From positions 1 through 22,108 of the forward strand of contig JBBIII010000039.1 in assembly GCA_037446575.1 (NCBI GenBank): a stretch of 22,108 bases of DNA, given 5' to 3'. This DNA is from JBBIII01 sp037446575. GTDB taxonomy: Bacteria > Bacteroidota > Ignavibacteria > UBA10030. Positions 7,144-15,688 of the stretch are shown here, in pieces. Below the pieces are notes generated by a model. The model searched no databases and had not been told where the DNA came from. It saw only the letters and a program-made list of their open reading frames with translations. Made by a program: the position numbers and the translations under genes. Each line of letters opens with the position of its first letter. Within the stretch, counting starts at the first letter, position 1.

Positions 7144-8613
7144 TCATTGGATATTATGTATTATTTTTTTTACTGTTCTCATCACTTCTTTTAAATCAAA
7201 TATTTTTAATAAAAAAAGAGACAACACAAATATTAAAATAATACCGCTTTTTATAAATATGCTTATCAAATCAATCGGCTCTAATTGCAGAATTTTGAAA
7301 AACATAAATAGAACTAACGCTAAGATATATATTTTAAAGACTTTTTTCCATTCATAAGTAATGCGGTAGTATCGTTGCGAAAATATATACATACCTATCG
7401 CCATCACTATATAACTTAACAATGTAGATAATGCCGCGCCAAGTATTCCGATTTGGGGAATTAAAATAAAGTTTGCGCCGACATTTAACAAAGCTCCAGA
7501 ACCAGAAATTAATGGCAGCCATTTTGTTTTTTTCTCTAAATATATTCCTACGACAAATATTACATAAGCTCCGGTGAATACATACGCAAGTAAAATCCAA
7601 GGCACTATTTCTGTCCCTTGCCAATAAATTGGAGGGAAAAATCGTTTGCCAAAAAAGTTTAGCCGCACTATGTCTTCGATAAATAAAGATATTGCAAGAA
7701 ATATTCCCATTGCTATTATGGTAAAATATGTGAACACTTTAGAAAATAGCAGTTTAGCTTCAATGTCCTTTGCATGATTCAAAAAAAATGGTCTCCAAGC
7801 ATAATCAAACATACCAACAACCAACATCATAAAAATTCCTAATCTATAATTAAGCTGGTAAATACCAAGTGTATCATCGTTAGTCAATGCTTTTACAATT
7901 GGTCTGTCAATAACCTGCATAGCAATGCCAGCAAGTCCGGCTGGTATGTACGGAATTCCAAATTTTAAGATTTCTTTAAATAATTCTTTTGGGAGCTTAA
8001 ATGTGAACTGGTTAATCACTAAACTTAGCATTGCAAGAAAAGTCAATATGGATGCTATTAGATTAGCTAAAAATACACCTTCAGCCCCCATTCCAAAACC
8101 AAGAATTAAAATAAGATTAAGCAATAGATTGGATATTATATTGAATAACTTGAGACCAGCAAAACGCTTTGCTCTTTGTTCCATTCGTAATGATGCAAAC
8201 GGTATAACCGACAAGGTATCGAAACATAGAATCCAACCTGCGTATCGAATGAATGCGCTCTGAGATTGATCAATTCCGACTAAGTATGATATGAAAGATG
8301 AATTGAATTGTATTATAAGCGCAAGCAGAAGCGAAGTAACTAATAAAGAAAAAAAGGGAACGCTGAAATTCTGTTTTTTATTTCCAATTTCCAATGATGA
8401 AACAAAGCGCATATACGCCGGTTCCATACCATAACAAAATATTACATAAGCAAAAGCGATGTAAGCATATATGTTGGCGATAATCCCATTTTCAGATGGC
8501 AAAAGCGCATTAGCGTAGAAAGGGACAATTAGAAAGTTTAATAACCTTCCGAGTATTGTGCTAAAACCATAAATTGCAGTTTCTTTGCCTAACCGTAATA
8601 ATTTTTCAAACAT
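7144..8613 (-). CDS. Polysaccharide flippase (Wzx/MATE-like)
   Basis: A 489-residue, very hydrophobic inner-membrane protein with roughly 12-14 predicted helices. The N-terminus (GKETAIYGFSTILGRLLNFL) and the pattern of helices match the polysaccharide biosynthesis/export family that flips lipid-linked oligosaccharides to the periplasm. FGIPYIPAGLAG near residue 220 and the charged GKRFFPPIYWQG loop near 315 fit this family. It is the last gene of the long minus-strand run and converges on the Mut7-C gene with only 13 bases between the stops. The substrate is probably the glycan built by the genes upstream, but this is inferred from position only. ATG at 8611-8613. Confidence 0.88.
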   Translation of the reverse strand: MFEKLLRLGKETAIYGFSTILGRLLNFLIVPFYANALLPSENGIIANIYAYIAFAYVIFCYGMEPAYMRFVSSLEIGNKKQNFSVPFFSLLVTSLLLALIIQFNSSFISYLVGIDQSQSAFIRYAGWILCFDTLSVIPFASLRMEQRAKRFAGLKLFNIISNLLLNLILILGFGMGAEGVFLANLIASILTFLAMLSLVINQFTFKLPKELFKEILKFGIPYIPAGLAGIAMQVIDRPIVKALTNDDTLGIYQLNYRLGIFMMLVVGMFDYAWRPFFLNHAKDIEAKLLFSKVFTYFTIIAMGIFLAISLFIEDIVRLNFFGKRFFPPIYWQGTEIVPWILLAYVFTGAYVIFVVGIYLEKKTKWLPLISGSGALLNVGANFILIPQIGILGAALSTLLSYIVMAIGMYIFSQRYYRITYEWKKVFKIYILALVLFMFFKILQLEPIDLISIFIKSGIILIFVLSLFLLKIFDLKEVMRTVKKIIHNIQ

Positions 8614-8677
8614 AGTTATGGGATAAATTTGAGTTTTAATTTCTCCAATACAAAGAGGTCAATAACCGACAATTTGG

Positions 8678-9100
8678 TCATTTAGCTGAATTGCCCATTC
8701 CTTTTTCTAAAATCTGTAAGAAGTACGTTGGCGGGCGTGTCGGTTTCATTGTTAAGGCGTTCATAAAGCTATGGATCGTATAACCTTCAACAAGCTCTTC
8801 ATTACTTCCTTCACAGAAAATATTATAATTAATTCTTAAGGTAGATTTTGGCAAATCGTTCACTACAGCTTCTATAGAAAGTAAATCATCATATCGAGCC
8901 GATTTAAAATAATTTGCATGCGCTTCAATAACCGGCAGAAGAATACCGCGTGCTTCGAGTTCTGAGTATGGTAACCCAAGCGAACGTATAAGAGCCGCAC
9001 GACCTACTTCAAAATATTCAAAGAACTTGCCATAGTAGACAACCTTCATCTGATCTGTATCAGCATAACGAACTCTTATTTGGGTTGCATGTTTAATCAT
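8678..9100 (-). CDS. YbgC/FadM-type acyl-CoA thioesterase (hotdog fold)
   Basis: A 140-residue single hotdog-domain enzyme that hydrolyses acyl-CoA thioesters. The family signature RVRYADTDQMKVVYYGKFFEYFE is present at residues 9-31, with the presumed catalytic aspartate D16 and a conserved YY. Length is normal. ATG at 9098-9100 is preceded by AAGGGCG. It lies 71 bases after accA and 64 before the flippase. Proximity to accA suggests a link to fatty-acid or acyl-CoA metabolism; the real substrate (short-chain, aromatic or long-chain acyl-CoA) cannot be told from the sequence. Confidence 0.88.
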   Translation of the reverse strand: MIKHATQIRVRYADTDQMKVVYYGKFFEYFEVGRAALIRSLGLPYSELEARGILLPVIEAHANYFKSARYDDLLSIEAVVNDLPKSTLRINYNIFCEGSNEELVEGYTIHSFMNALTMKPTRPPTYFLQILEKGMGNSAK

Positions 9101-9171
9101 AATTTCGCCCTTTACCGCTCACGACTCGAAAACTACAATTTCTTTCTATTGCCCCTTTTATTACATTCCAA

Positions 9172-10125
9172 TTATTTTTCTCTCCAAGCTCCCATTCGAG
9201 AAAACTTTTCAATTCTCAGTTTTATTAACCGATCGGATTTTATTTTCTTCAGCGCTTTTAGTTCTTCTAATAAAATCTCTTTTAATGTTTGTCCCATCAT
9301 CTGAGAATTTCTGTGAGCGCCGCCCATCGGCTCAGGAATAATTTTATCAATAACTCCTTGTTCAAGTAAATCGGGAGCTGTAAGCTTCAATGCTTCTGCG
9401 GCTTGTTCCTTAAACTCCCAACTGCGCCATAGAATACTTGAACATGATTCCGGTGAAATGACCGAGTACCATGCATTCTCGAACATCAATATTCGATCGC
9501 CTACGCCAATGCCTAAAGCTCCGCCAGAAGCTCCTTCGCCAATAACTACAATGATTATCGGTACTGGAAGATGCGACATTTCAAAAAGATTTCTAGCAAT
9601 CGCTTCTCCTTGTCCCCTTTCTTCGGCTCCAATTCCCGGATATGCACCCGGAGTATCTAACAAACAAATAATCGGACGGTTAAACTTAGCGGCGAGTTGC
9701 ATCAATCGCAATGCTTTGCGATATCCTTCTGGATTTGGCATTCCAAAATTTCTGTAAATGTTCGATTTAGTATCTCTCCCTTTCTGATGCCCTACAATCA
9801 AAACAGTATCCTTCTCTAATTTTCCGAATCCAGCTACAATTGCCTTGTCATCGCCAAATCGTCTATCGCCATATAATTCGACAAAATCTTCTATCATCAT
9901 CTGTATATAATCCAAAGTGTAAGGACGGTCCGGATGACGCGCAAGTTGTACTCTCTGCCAACGCGTCAGGTTATTATATACAGTTACTCGCAATTGATCT
10001 ACCTTGCTTTCTAATGTTGTAATTTCATCCGCAATATCAAGATTATCCGCATATTTTCTCATTTCTGTAATTTTTTGCTCTAACTCAATAATTGGCTTTT
10101 CAAAATCTAGTATTACTTTTGCCAT
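9172..10125 (-). CDS. accA: Acetyl-CoA carboxylase carboxyltransferase subunit alpha
   Basis: AccA forms the alpha2beta2 carboxyltransferase with AccD and transfers the carboxyl group from biotin on AccB to acetyl-CoA, giving malonyl-CoA. The 317 residues match the usual length. The N-terminal helical part (about 1-60) is followed by LARHPDRPYTLDYI, LYGDRRFGDD, then the crotonase-like core with TPGAYPGIGAEERGQGEAIA, GEGASGGALGIGVGDR and SPESCSSILWR, all canonical. ATG at 10123-10125 is preceded by GAGGAG at good spacing. It is separated from accB/accC by about 4 kb and sits inside a run of polysaccharide genes; accD is not in the window. Confidence 0.97.
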   Translation of the reverse strand: MAKVILDFEKPIIELEQKITEMRKYADNLDIADEITTLESKVDQLRVTVYNNLTRWQRVQLARHPDRPYTLDYIQMMIEDFVELYGDRRFGDDKAIVAGFGKLEKDTVLIVGHQKGRDTKSNIYRNFGMPNPEGYRKALRLMQLAAKFNRPIICLLDTPGAYPGIGAEERGQGEAIARNLFEMSHLPVPIIIVVIGEGASGGALGIGVGDRILMFENAWYSVISPESCSSILWRSWEFKEQAAEALKLTAPDLLEQGVIDKIIPEPMGGAHRNSQMMGQTLKEILLEELKALKKIKSDRLIKLRIEKFSRMGAWREK

Positions 10126-10154
10126 TTATTTTATCTCCTCAAAATACTTTATTT

Positions 10155-12191
10155 TCATTTAGTTCGTTTTTCAGAATAAATACTTTGCATCCATGATTTT
10201 ATTAAAATTTCTACATCCAACATTATACTCTGGTTACGCGCATAGTATAAATTGTATTGATCAATCTCTTCATTTGTCAATACTTTGCTTCTTTGAAGTT
10301 GAACCAATCCGCACAATCCCGGTCTGCCAAGAAAAATTGTTTCGCCATTAACTTTTAAAGCCGAAAAATTTTGCTCCGACGGACCAACAAAACTAAATTT
10401 ACCCCTTAATACTGAAGGTAAATATTTTAAGAAATTACTTTTCTTTATTTTATCATTTGAATTTATCAATCTAAAAATAGGATAAACGCCTGCTAAGAGC
10501 AAGATCGAAAGCGAAATATCAAAACTGCGTTTAATAAATCGGTTGTATGATTTATCAATATTATAAGTAATCTGAACAAGGGGCAAATCATCTAAGCTGT
10601 CTACACTTGCTTTGCCAATTATTACTTCCATTGTAGTAGGAACTAAATGAAAACTTACAGATTGATCTCTGCTTTTTCCGATAACTGAAAGAACTTGCGC
10701 ATAGCTGAGAGCTTTAGGTGCAAATATTACGTCGCTTATGCTCATATCTTTAATAATCTTTCCTACATTTGCTATCGAACCAATTACCTCAAGTCCATCT
10801 ATCTTCTTTCCGATATTTTGATGGGTTGTTCCAATAAATCCTATTAGTTCATATCCCGCTCCGACCTTTTTACGAAGTCTCTTTTGAAGTTCCGTTGCAT
10901 CTTTATTAGTTCCTACTATAAGAGTTCTTTTACTAAAAAGTCTCTTTCTTCCATAAGCCGTTGATAAACCAAGTAATCGAAGAATTAATCTCCAACCTGC
11001 AATAAATATAACGGCAAAAATGCCGGATATCCCCATAATCATTCTGCTAAATGCATACTCTTTGAACATAGCAGTCAACGCTGATATAATTACGTAAGCC
11101 GCAAAAGTTGCTATTATAGTGCGTGAGACCGACATTCGCTTATTAGTATAAACCCCAGCCGCATATAAACATCCGATTACAATTACTGCGGGAACAACAA
11201 GCACAATAGGATAAGCGTAATTAGGATATTTCAGAAATGTTCCGCGCCATATTTCTTCTGCAAGCCCAATACTAATTAAAACAGCTATGTAGTCGAAAAT
11301 CGCAACTCTGAGCGGCCGCAAAACGGAAGTTATAAAAGCTGCAAATGAAACAATAGCAATGGCAAGTTTAAGCACAATGTTAAATATAATTGAAGCGTTA
11401 AAATGTTTTTCCACAAAAAGATGCATTGCGTCATAAAATATTTTTATTTCATCAAGACTGCTTCGCTTTGTGCTTTCACCTTTGTAATGTATTAGTTGCG
11501 TAGTGTGGACATAGTAAATTTGCCAACCGGCTTGTCGAATTCTATAACACCAATCTAGATCTTCGCCATACATAAAATATCTTTCATCCAATCCGCCAAC
11601 CTCTTTAATAACATCATTTCGCACCATCATAAATGAACCGCTGACAGCATCAACCGGATATGTTTCGTCAATATCGAGATAGGTAAGATTGTATTGACCA
11701 AATATTTTAGATTTCGGGAATAATCTACTCAACCCAAATAATTTTGTGAATGCCACCCACGGTGTTGGAAATCCGCGCCTGCATGAAAGTTGAAAACTGC
11801 CATCCGGATTCAATATCTTACAACCTGCTAAACCTACTTCTGTGTGTTCATCGAGAAATTTTAACATTACCTTGATTGTGTCTTCCTGCACAATTGTATC
11901 TGGATTTATTAGTAAAATATAGCGCCCCTTAGCTTGCCTTAGCGCAATATTATTTGCTTTTGCAAAACCAAAATTATCTGAATTTTTAATAAGGACTACA
12001 CGCGGGAACCGCTTGTTGACCATCTCGCTGCTTCCATCGTCCGAGGCGTTATCAACAACTATTATCTCTGAACTTATTCCTTTTAATGCGGTCTGTAATG
12101 ATAAAATTGCCTGACAAAGGAAATCTTTGACATTGTAATTTACGATTACAACTGATATGTCAAATTTTGACTTTTTTTTTATCGAAGTCAT
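10155..12191 (-). CDS. GT2 glycosyltransferase fused to a degenerate sugar-transferase module
   Basis: A 678-residue fusion. Residues 10-240 are a family 2 glycosyltransferase of the rhamnosyltransferase type (VVDNASDDGS, NFGFAKANN, NPDT at 96-99, MYGEDLDWCYRI). About five membrane helices follow at 265-405. A Rossmann-like domain is at 420-510 (RTLIVGTNKDATELQKRL), as in WbaP-type enzymes. The end (548-672) resembles the catalytic domain of polyprenyl-phosphate glycosylphosphotransferases: KRSFD at 554-558, RGKFSFVGP at 596-604 and GRPGLCGLVQ at 622-631. The central part of that domain, with the QxRxG and KFRSM motifs, is missing, and the Asp-Glu dyad (DELP) reads KYLP at 589-592. The GT2 part is probably active; the C-terminal part probably is not. 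It starts 3 bases after the stop of the DPM1-like gene. Confidence 0.85.
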   Translation of the reverse strand: MTSIKKKSKFDISVVIVNYNVKDFLCQAILSLQTALKGISSEIIVVDNASDDGSSEMVNKRFPRVVLIKNSDNFGFAKANNIALRQAKGRYILLINPDTIVQEDTIKVMLKFLDEHTEVGLAGCKILNPDGSFQLSCRRGFPTPWVAFTKLFGLSRLFPKSKIFGQYNLTYLDIDETYPVDAVSGSFMMVRNDVIKEVGGLDERYFMYGEDLDWCYRIRQAGWQIYYVHTTQLIHYKGESTKRSSLDEIKIFYDAMHLFVEKHFNASIIFNIVLKLAIAIVSFAAFITSVLRPLRVAIFDYIAVLISIGLAEEIWRGTFLKYPNYAYPIVLVVPAVIVIGCLYAAGVYTNKRMSVSRTIIATFAAYVIISALTAMFKEYAFSRMIMGISGIFAVIFIAGWRLILRLLGLSTAYGRKRLFSKRTLIVGTNKDATELQKRLRKKVGAGYELIGFIGTTHQNIGKKIDGLEVIGSIANVGKIIKDMSISDVIFAPKALSYAQVLSVIGKSRDQSVSFHLVPTTMEVIIGKASVDSLDDLPLVQITYNIDKSYNRFIKRSFDISLSILLLAGVYPIFRLINSNDKIKKSNFLKYLPSVLRGKFSFVGPSEQNFSALKVNGETIFLGRPGLCGLVQLQRSKVLTNEEIDQYNLYYARNQSIMLDVEILIKSWMQSIYSEKRTK

Positions 12192-12194
12192 TAT

Positions 12195-12917
12195 TCAGAA
12201 ATTATCCTTTGAAAATATACTTTTGATTTTAAGCTTCCATACCATCCAAGCGGCTTCATGTACGATATGTTTAGACATTTTTGAACTGCCAACTCGTCTA
12301 TCAACAAATACTATCGGCACTTCACATATGCGAAATCCCTTTTTCCAAGCTTTAAAGTTAGTTTCAATCTGAAAACTGTATCCATTAGATTTTATTGTAT
12401 CCAAATTTATACTCTCGAGTACGACTCTCCGATAACATTTGAATCCAGCAGTCGCATCTCGTACAGGCATACCAGTTATTATACGTGTATATAAATTCGC
12501 TGAATAACTTAATATCAATCTACTCATTGGCCAATTCACAACATTTACACCAGCTATATAGCGAGAACCAATTACGAGATCACATTCTTCCGCCTTTTTT
12601 AATAAATTCTTTAATGACTTTGGATCATGAGAAAAATCCGCATCCATTTCAAATATAAAATCGAATTTATTCTTAATTGCATACTTGAAACCTGCAACGT
12701 ACGCCGTTCCAAGTCCCATTTTACCTTCGCGCTCAATAAGATGTATGCGCTGATTAGTTAACTGCATTTCCTTAACTAATTTCGCAGTGCCATCCGGTGA
12801 ATTGTCATCAACAATTAAAACTTCAAAACTTTCATCTTGAGCTAATATTTCTGGCACAATCAAAGGTATGTTATCTATTTCGTTGTATGTTGGTATTATT
12901 ATTAGTGAACGTTTCAT
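12195..12917 (-). CDS. DPM1-like polyprenol-phosphate glycosyltransferase (GT2)
   Basis: A 240-residue soluble GT2 enzyme resembling dolichol/polyprenol-phosphate mannose synthases, which transfer a sugar from a nucleotide donor to a polyprenyl phosphate. Motifs: IIPTYNEIDNIP at 7-18, VDDNSPDGTA at 36-45, GLGTAYVAGF, and the metal-binding region MDADFSHDP at 91-99. The block WPMSRLILSYSANLYTRI followed by PVRDATAGFKCY is typical of this subfamily. There is no C-terminal membrane segment, as in the human DPM1 type. Donor (GDP-mannose or UDP-glucose) is uncertain, but a GDP-mannose-using enzyme is encoded elsewhere in the locus. ATG at 12915-12917; the gene is tightly packed between neighbours on both sides. 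Confidence 0.86.
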   Translation of the reverse strand: MKRSLIIIPTYNEIDNIPLIVPEILAQDESFEVLIVDDNSPDGTAKLVKEMQLTNQRIHLIEREGKMGLGTAYVAGFKYAIKNKFDFIFEMDADFSHDPKSLKNLLKKAEECDLVIGSRYIAGVNVVNWPMSRLILSYSANLYTRIITGMPVRDATAGFKCYRRVVLESINLDTIKSNGYSFQIETNFKAWKKGFRICEVPIVFVDRRVGSSKMSKHIVHEAAWMVWKLKIKSIFSKDNF

Positions 12918-12930
12918 ATGATATCCAGTA

Positions 12931-14034
12931 TTAATCTATAGATTCTAAAATTGATTGAACAATATATTTTTGTTGTTCTTCATCTAATTCCGTATGCATC
13001 GGTAACGATAGAACTTCTTCCGCCGCTTTATCTGTTATCGGGAATGTTCCGATCGGTCTGCCAAATTTCTTATAGGCATCCTGTAAATGCAATGGTATCG
13101 GATAATAAATAGCGTGGGGAATTTTCATTTCATTCAAGTGTTTCACAATATCATCTCGTCTTTTATGGCGAACTGTATATTGATGATAAACATGCTTTCC
13201 ATAAGATGCTTCAAATGGAATTTCCACATCCGTGCCTGCAAATAATTTGTTATAGAAAGACGCCGCCTTACGCCTCGCCTCTATCCACTGATCGAGATAA
13301 CGTAATTTTACACGCAACATCGCAGCTTGCAATGTGTCTAATCGGCTGTTCACTCCGAGAATTTCATGTTTATATCGAATGCGCGAACCATGCACAACTA
13401 TCATTCTTAACTTTTCTGCAAGCTGTGTATCGTTAGTAACGACCATACCTGCATCGCCAAAAGCTCCCAAATTTTTACTCGGGAAAAAACTGATGCATGA
13501 TATTTTTCCAAATCCGCCTACTTTCTTTCCCTTGTAGTCAGCGCCAATTGCCTGACACATATCTTCAATGACTGGAATATTATACCGATTAGAAATTTCC
13601 ATCAACGGTTCCATATCCACCGATTGTCCATACAAATGAACCGGAATTATTGCTTTCGTTTTCTTTGTAATAGCCGCTTCAACTTTAGTTGGTTCCAGAT
13701 TATATGTTTTTGGATCGATATCGACATAAATCGGTACTGCGCCCAACAATACGATAGTTTCAACTGTAGCGACAAATGTAAAAGGAGTTGTAATTACTTC
13801 ATCGCCGGCACCTATTCCAAGCGCCATCATTGCAACCAAGAGGGCATCTGTTCCAGATGCACAACCGATTGCGTGTTTTACTCCTAAATATTGCGTAATC
13901 TCGTTTTCAAATTCCGTAACCTCTTTTCCGAGAATATATTGTCCAGATTCGATGACACGCAAAGCCGCTTCATCTATTTCAGATTTTATTTTCTTGTACT
14001 GTCCTATGACATCTACCATATGTATTGGCTTCAT
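12931..14034 (-). CDS. DegT/DnrJ/EryC1 sugar aminotransferase (WbpE-like)
   Basis: A PLP-dependent aminotransferase that puts an amino group on a keto nucleotide sugar. With the ATG at 14032-14034 it has 367 residues and begins MKPIHMVDVIGQYKKIKSEI, the usual start for the family. A TTG ten codons upstream (14062-14064) is possible but has no ribosome site. Motifs: SGQYILGKEV, CASGTDALLVAMMALGIG, DEVITTPFTFVAT, the PLP lysine K187 in SFFPSKNLGAFGDAG, and GVNSRLDTLQAA. The sequence resembles WbpE, which acts on UDP-2-acetamido-3-keto-glucuronate, but the dehydrogenase and oxidase partners (WbpA/WbpB) are not in the window, so the substrate is open. Confidence 0.9.
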   Translation of the reverse strand: MKPIHMVDVIGQYKKIKSEIDEAALRVIESGQYILGKEVTEFENEITQYLGVKHAIGCASGTDALLVAMMALGIGAGDEVITTPFTFVATVETIVLLGAVPIYVDIDPKTYNLEPTKVEAAITKKTKAIIPVHLYGQSVDMEPLMEISNRYNIPVIEDMCQAIGADYKGKKVGGFGKISCISFFPSKNLGAFGDAGMVVTNDTQLAEKLRMIVVHGSRIRYKHEILGVNSRLDTLQAAMLRVKLRYLDQWIEARRKAASFYNKLFAGTDVEIPFEASYGKHVYHQYTVRHKRRDDIVKHLNEMKIPHAIYYPIPLHLQDAYKKFGRPIGTFPITDKAAEEVLSLPMHTELDEEQQKYIVQSILESID

Positions 14035-14094
14035 CTCTTCTACTTTCTTTTTAATACTTTCCAATTAGCAGTTCATTCAAACTTCTAATTTCTT

Positions 14095-14122
14095 ACTTCT
14101 TCCTTCTAACTTCTTCCTTCTT
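14095..14122. repeat. Tandem 14-bp purine/pyrimidine repeat
   Basis: Two adjacent 14-base copies, ACTTCTTCCTTCTA (14095-14108) and ACTTCTTCCTTCTT (14109-14122), with decayed relatives just to the left (near 14080-14090). The strand bias is total: pyrimidines on plus, purines on minus, apart from the first base and the A/T at the junctions. It lies between the glycosylphosphotransferase and the aminotransferase. Confidence 0.6.
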
Positions 14123-14124
14123 AA

Positions 14125-15543
14125 TCACGCATGTCCTTTTCCTGTTATCATTACATACAGCGTATTTAATAGAATTTTCAAATCCAATCTCCAAGAGATA
14201 TTCTCGATATAGAATAAATCGTATTTGATTTTCGCACGTACATCTTCCATGCTTTCGTCATATTTATGCTTAACCTGTGCCCAACCTGTTATTCCTGGCT
14301 TAACTCTGTGCCTATGATTATACAACGGAATTTCTTTAGTAAGTTTTTCTACAAAAAATGGACGTTCCGGTCTAGGACCAACTAAACTCATGTTTCCTAT
14401 AAAAACATTAATAAATTGGGGAATTTCATCTAAATGAGTTTTCCTCAGAAGTCTTCCAATTCTCGTAACACGAGGATCGTTTTTCGCCGCCCACTTCGGA
14501 CCTGAATGTCGCTCGGCATCGGAGCGCATTGATCTGAATTTTAACATTTTAAAATGAATTCCGTTTCTTCCAACTCGAGTCTGTTTGTATAGTATAGGAC
14601 CTTTAGAATCTAATTTAATGGCAATAGCGACCAACAACCATATAGGCAACCCGATAACCAAAACACTAAAGGAAAATAAAATATCAAGAGTTCGCTTAGC
14701 GACTTCTTCCCAAGGTTTCATCAACTGAGGCCTCACATCCATTAAAGGCAGACCATATAATGAACTTATACGCGCTTGCCCGCTTACAATTTCATATAAT
14801 TCTGGCATTATCTTTATACCTACATCAAGCACATCGCATTGACGCATTATTTCTATCATATATTTGCGTTCAGTTGTATCGAGTCCAACTAACAATTCGC
14901 TGACTTCATTTTTTTTTATTGTCTGAGCTAAAGTCTTTAAAGTACCAAGTAAAGGTATGTTATTGTATTTTTTTTGTTTGTACCGAAATTTTTCGCTTAT
15001 CTTTTTTTCAACTTTCACAAACCCTACTACTTTATACCCTAATGCAGGATAATTTTGCACCATATCAAATAACTCAAAAGCTTTATCTGACCAACCTACA
15101 ATTATTGTATTTCGTAATCCAACGCCAGCTAAATGCAACCTTCTTTGAACTAAACGTAGACTCATTCGACCTGTCGTTACAAACACAGATAATAATAACC
15201 AATAACCGAATATCAATAACCTCGAGTGTACTACTACTTCTCCCGGTTTATCATCAAAGAAGATTAGAAAAAATAATACAAGCACACCTACAATAGTAGT
15301 TTTAAAAATAGTAAGGATTTCATCAATCCTTGATTGTTCATACCATAATTTATATAATCCAAATAAACTGAACCATATTAACCAATAAATCGATATTGCT
15401 ATCATCGGCATTATTAAATCTGGTTCAACATTATACGGTATCCACTGGCATCGAATTCTTAAATAATAATATGCGATGTATGCCAAATTGATTGTCACTA
15501 AATCAATTAATACTGTGATAATATGTTGTGTCCTTGGTTTCAT
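14125..15543 (-). CDS. Polyprenyl-phosphate glycosylphosphotransferase (WbaP/WcaJ-like)
   Basis: The likely initiating enzyme of the locus: it transfers a sugar-1-phosphate from a nucleotide sugar to undecaprenyl phosphate at the inner membrane. It has 472 residues. Four membrane helices lie at about 8-28, 44-64, 83-97 and 107-124, then a Rossmann-like domain at about 144-265. The catalytic domain (about 281-472) has KRTLD, GPILYKQTRVGRNG, FKMLKFRSM, the catalytic D372-E373 in THLDEIPQFINV, GNMSLVGPRPERP and VKPGITGWAQV, so it looks fully active. The initiating sugar (glucose, galactose or another) is not predictable. ATG at 15541-15543; a repeat element separates it from wecB. Confidence 0.93.
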   Translation of the reverse strand: MKPRTQHIITVLIDLVTINLAYIAYYYLRIRCQWIPYNVEPDLIMPMIAISIYWLIWFSLFGLYKLWYEQSRIDEILTIFKTTIVGVLVLFFLIFFDDKPGEVVVHSRLLIFGYWLLLSVFVTTGRMSLRLVQRRLHLAGVGLRNTIIVGWSDKAFELFDMVQNYPALGYKVVGFVKVEKKISEKFRYKQKKYNNIPLLGTLKTLAQTIKKNEVSELLVGLDTTERKYMIEIMRQCDVLDVGIKIMPELYEIVSGQARISSLYGLPLMDVRPQLMKPWEEVAKRTLDILFSFSVLVIGLPIWLLVAIAIKLDSKGPILYKQTRVGRNGIHFKMLKFRSMRSDAERHSGPKWAAKNDPRVTRIGRLLRKTHLDEIPQFINVFIGNMSLVGPRPERPFFVEKLTKEIPLYNHRHRVKPGITGWAQVKHKYDESMEDVRAKIKYDLFYIENISWRLDLKILLNTLYVMITGKGHA

Positions 15544-15553
15544 TTTATGTAGT

Positions 15554-15668
15554 GGTTGACTAAAAAGTTGTCATTCCCGCGAAGGCGGGAATCTTATTTG
15601 TCGTTTTCATGTAAGATTCCCAATAAAATCATTTGGGAATGACAATAATTCTTACTTTTTGGTCAACC
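15554..15668. repeat. REPIN/MITE-like inverted repeat doublet, 115 bp
   Basis: The ends are 15-base inverted repeats with one mismatch: GGTTGACTAAAAAGT (15554-15568) and the complement of GGTTGACCAAAAAGT (15654-15668). Each half also holds a hairpin with the same frame, TGTCATTCCC ... GGGAATCTTA: left stem 15573-15580/15585-15592 with loop GAAG, right stem 15616-15623/15633-15640 with a 9-base loop. So two copies of one repeat unit (15554-15596 and 15612-15668) face each other around a 15-base centre. This is the layout of REP doublets (REPINs) or small MITEs. I see no target-site duplication and no coding potential. Confidence 0.72.
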
Positions 15669-15688
15669 TCATCTTTTCCTTTCCTTCT

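Noticed and set aside
7352..7624. Minus-strand ORF of 90 residues inside the flippase
   Set aside because: Another frame of the flippase gene on the same strand; no start signal and an unnatural Arg/Asn-rich composition.
9458..9757. Plus-strand ORF of 99 residues over accA
   Set aside because: Antisense shadow of the strongly conserved carboxyltransferase core.
10155..12191. Frameshift or assembly error joining two genes
   Set aside because: The reading frame is open over 678 codons and all domains follow in a sensible order, so a real fusion with a decayed end fits better.
15573..15640. Possible CRISPR array
   Set aside because: Only two palindromic units in opposite orientation with unequal interiors; no regular spacers and no cas genes.
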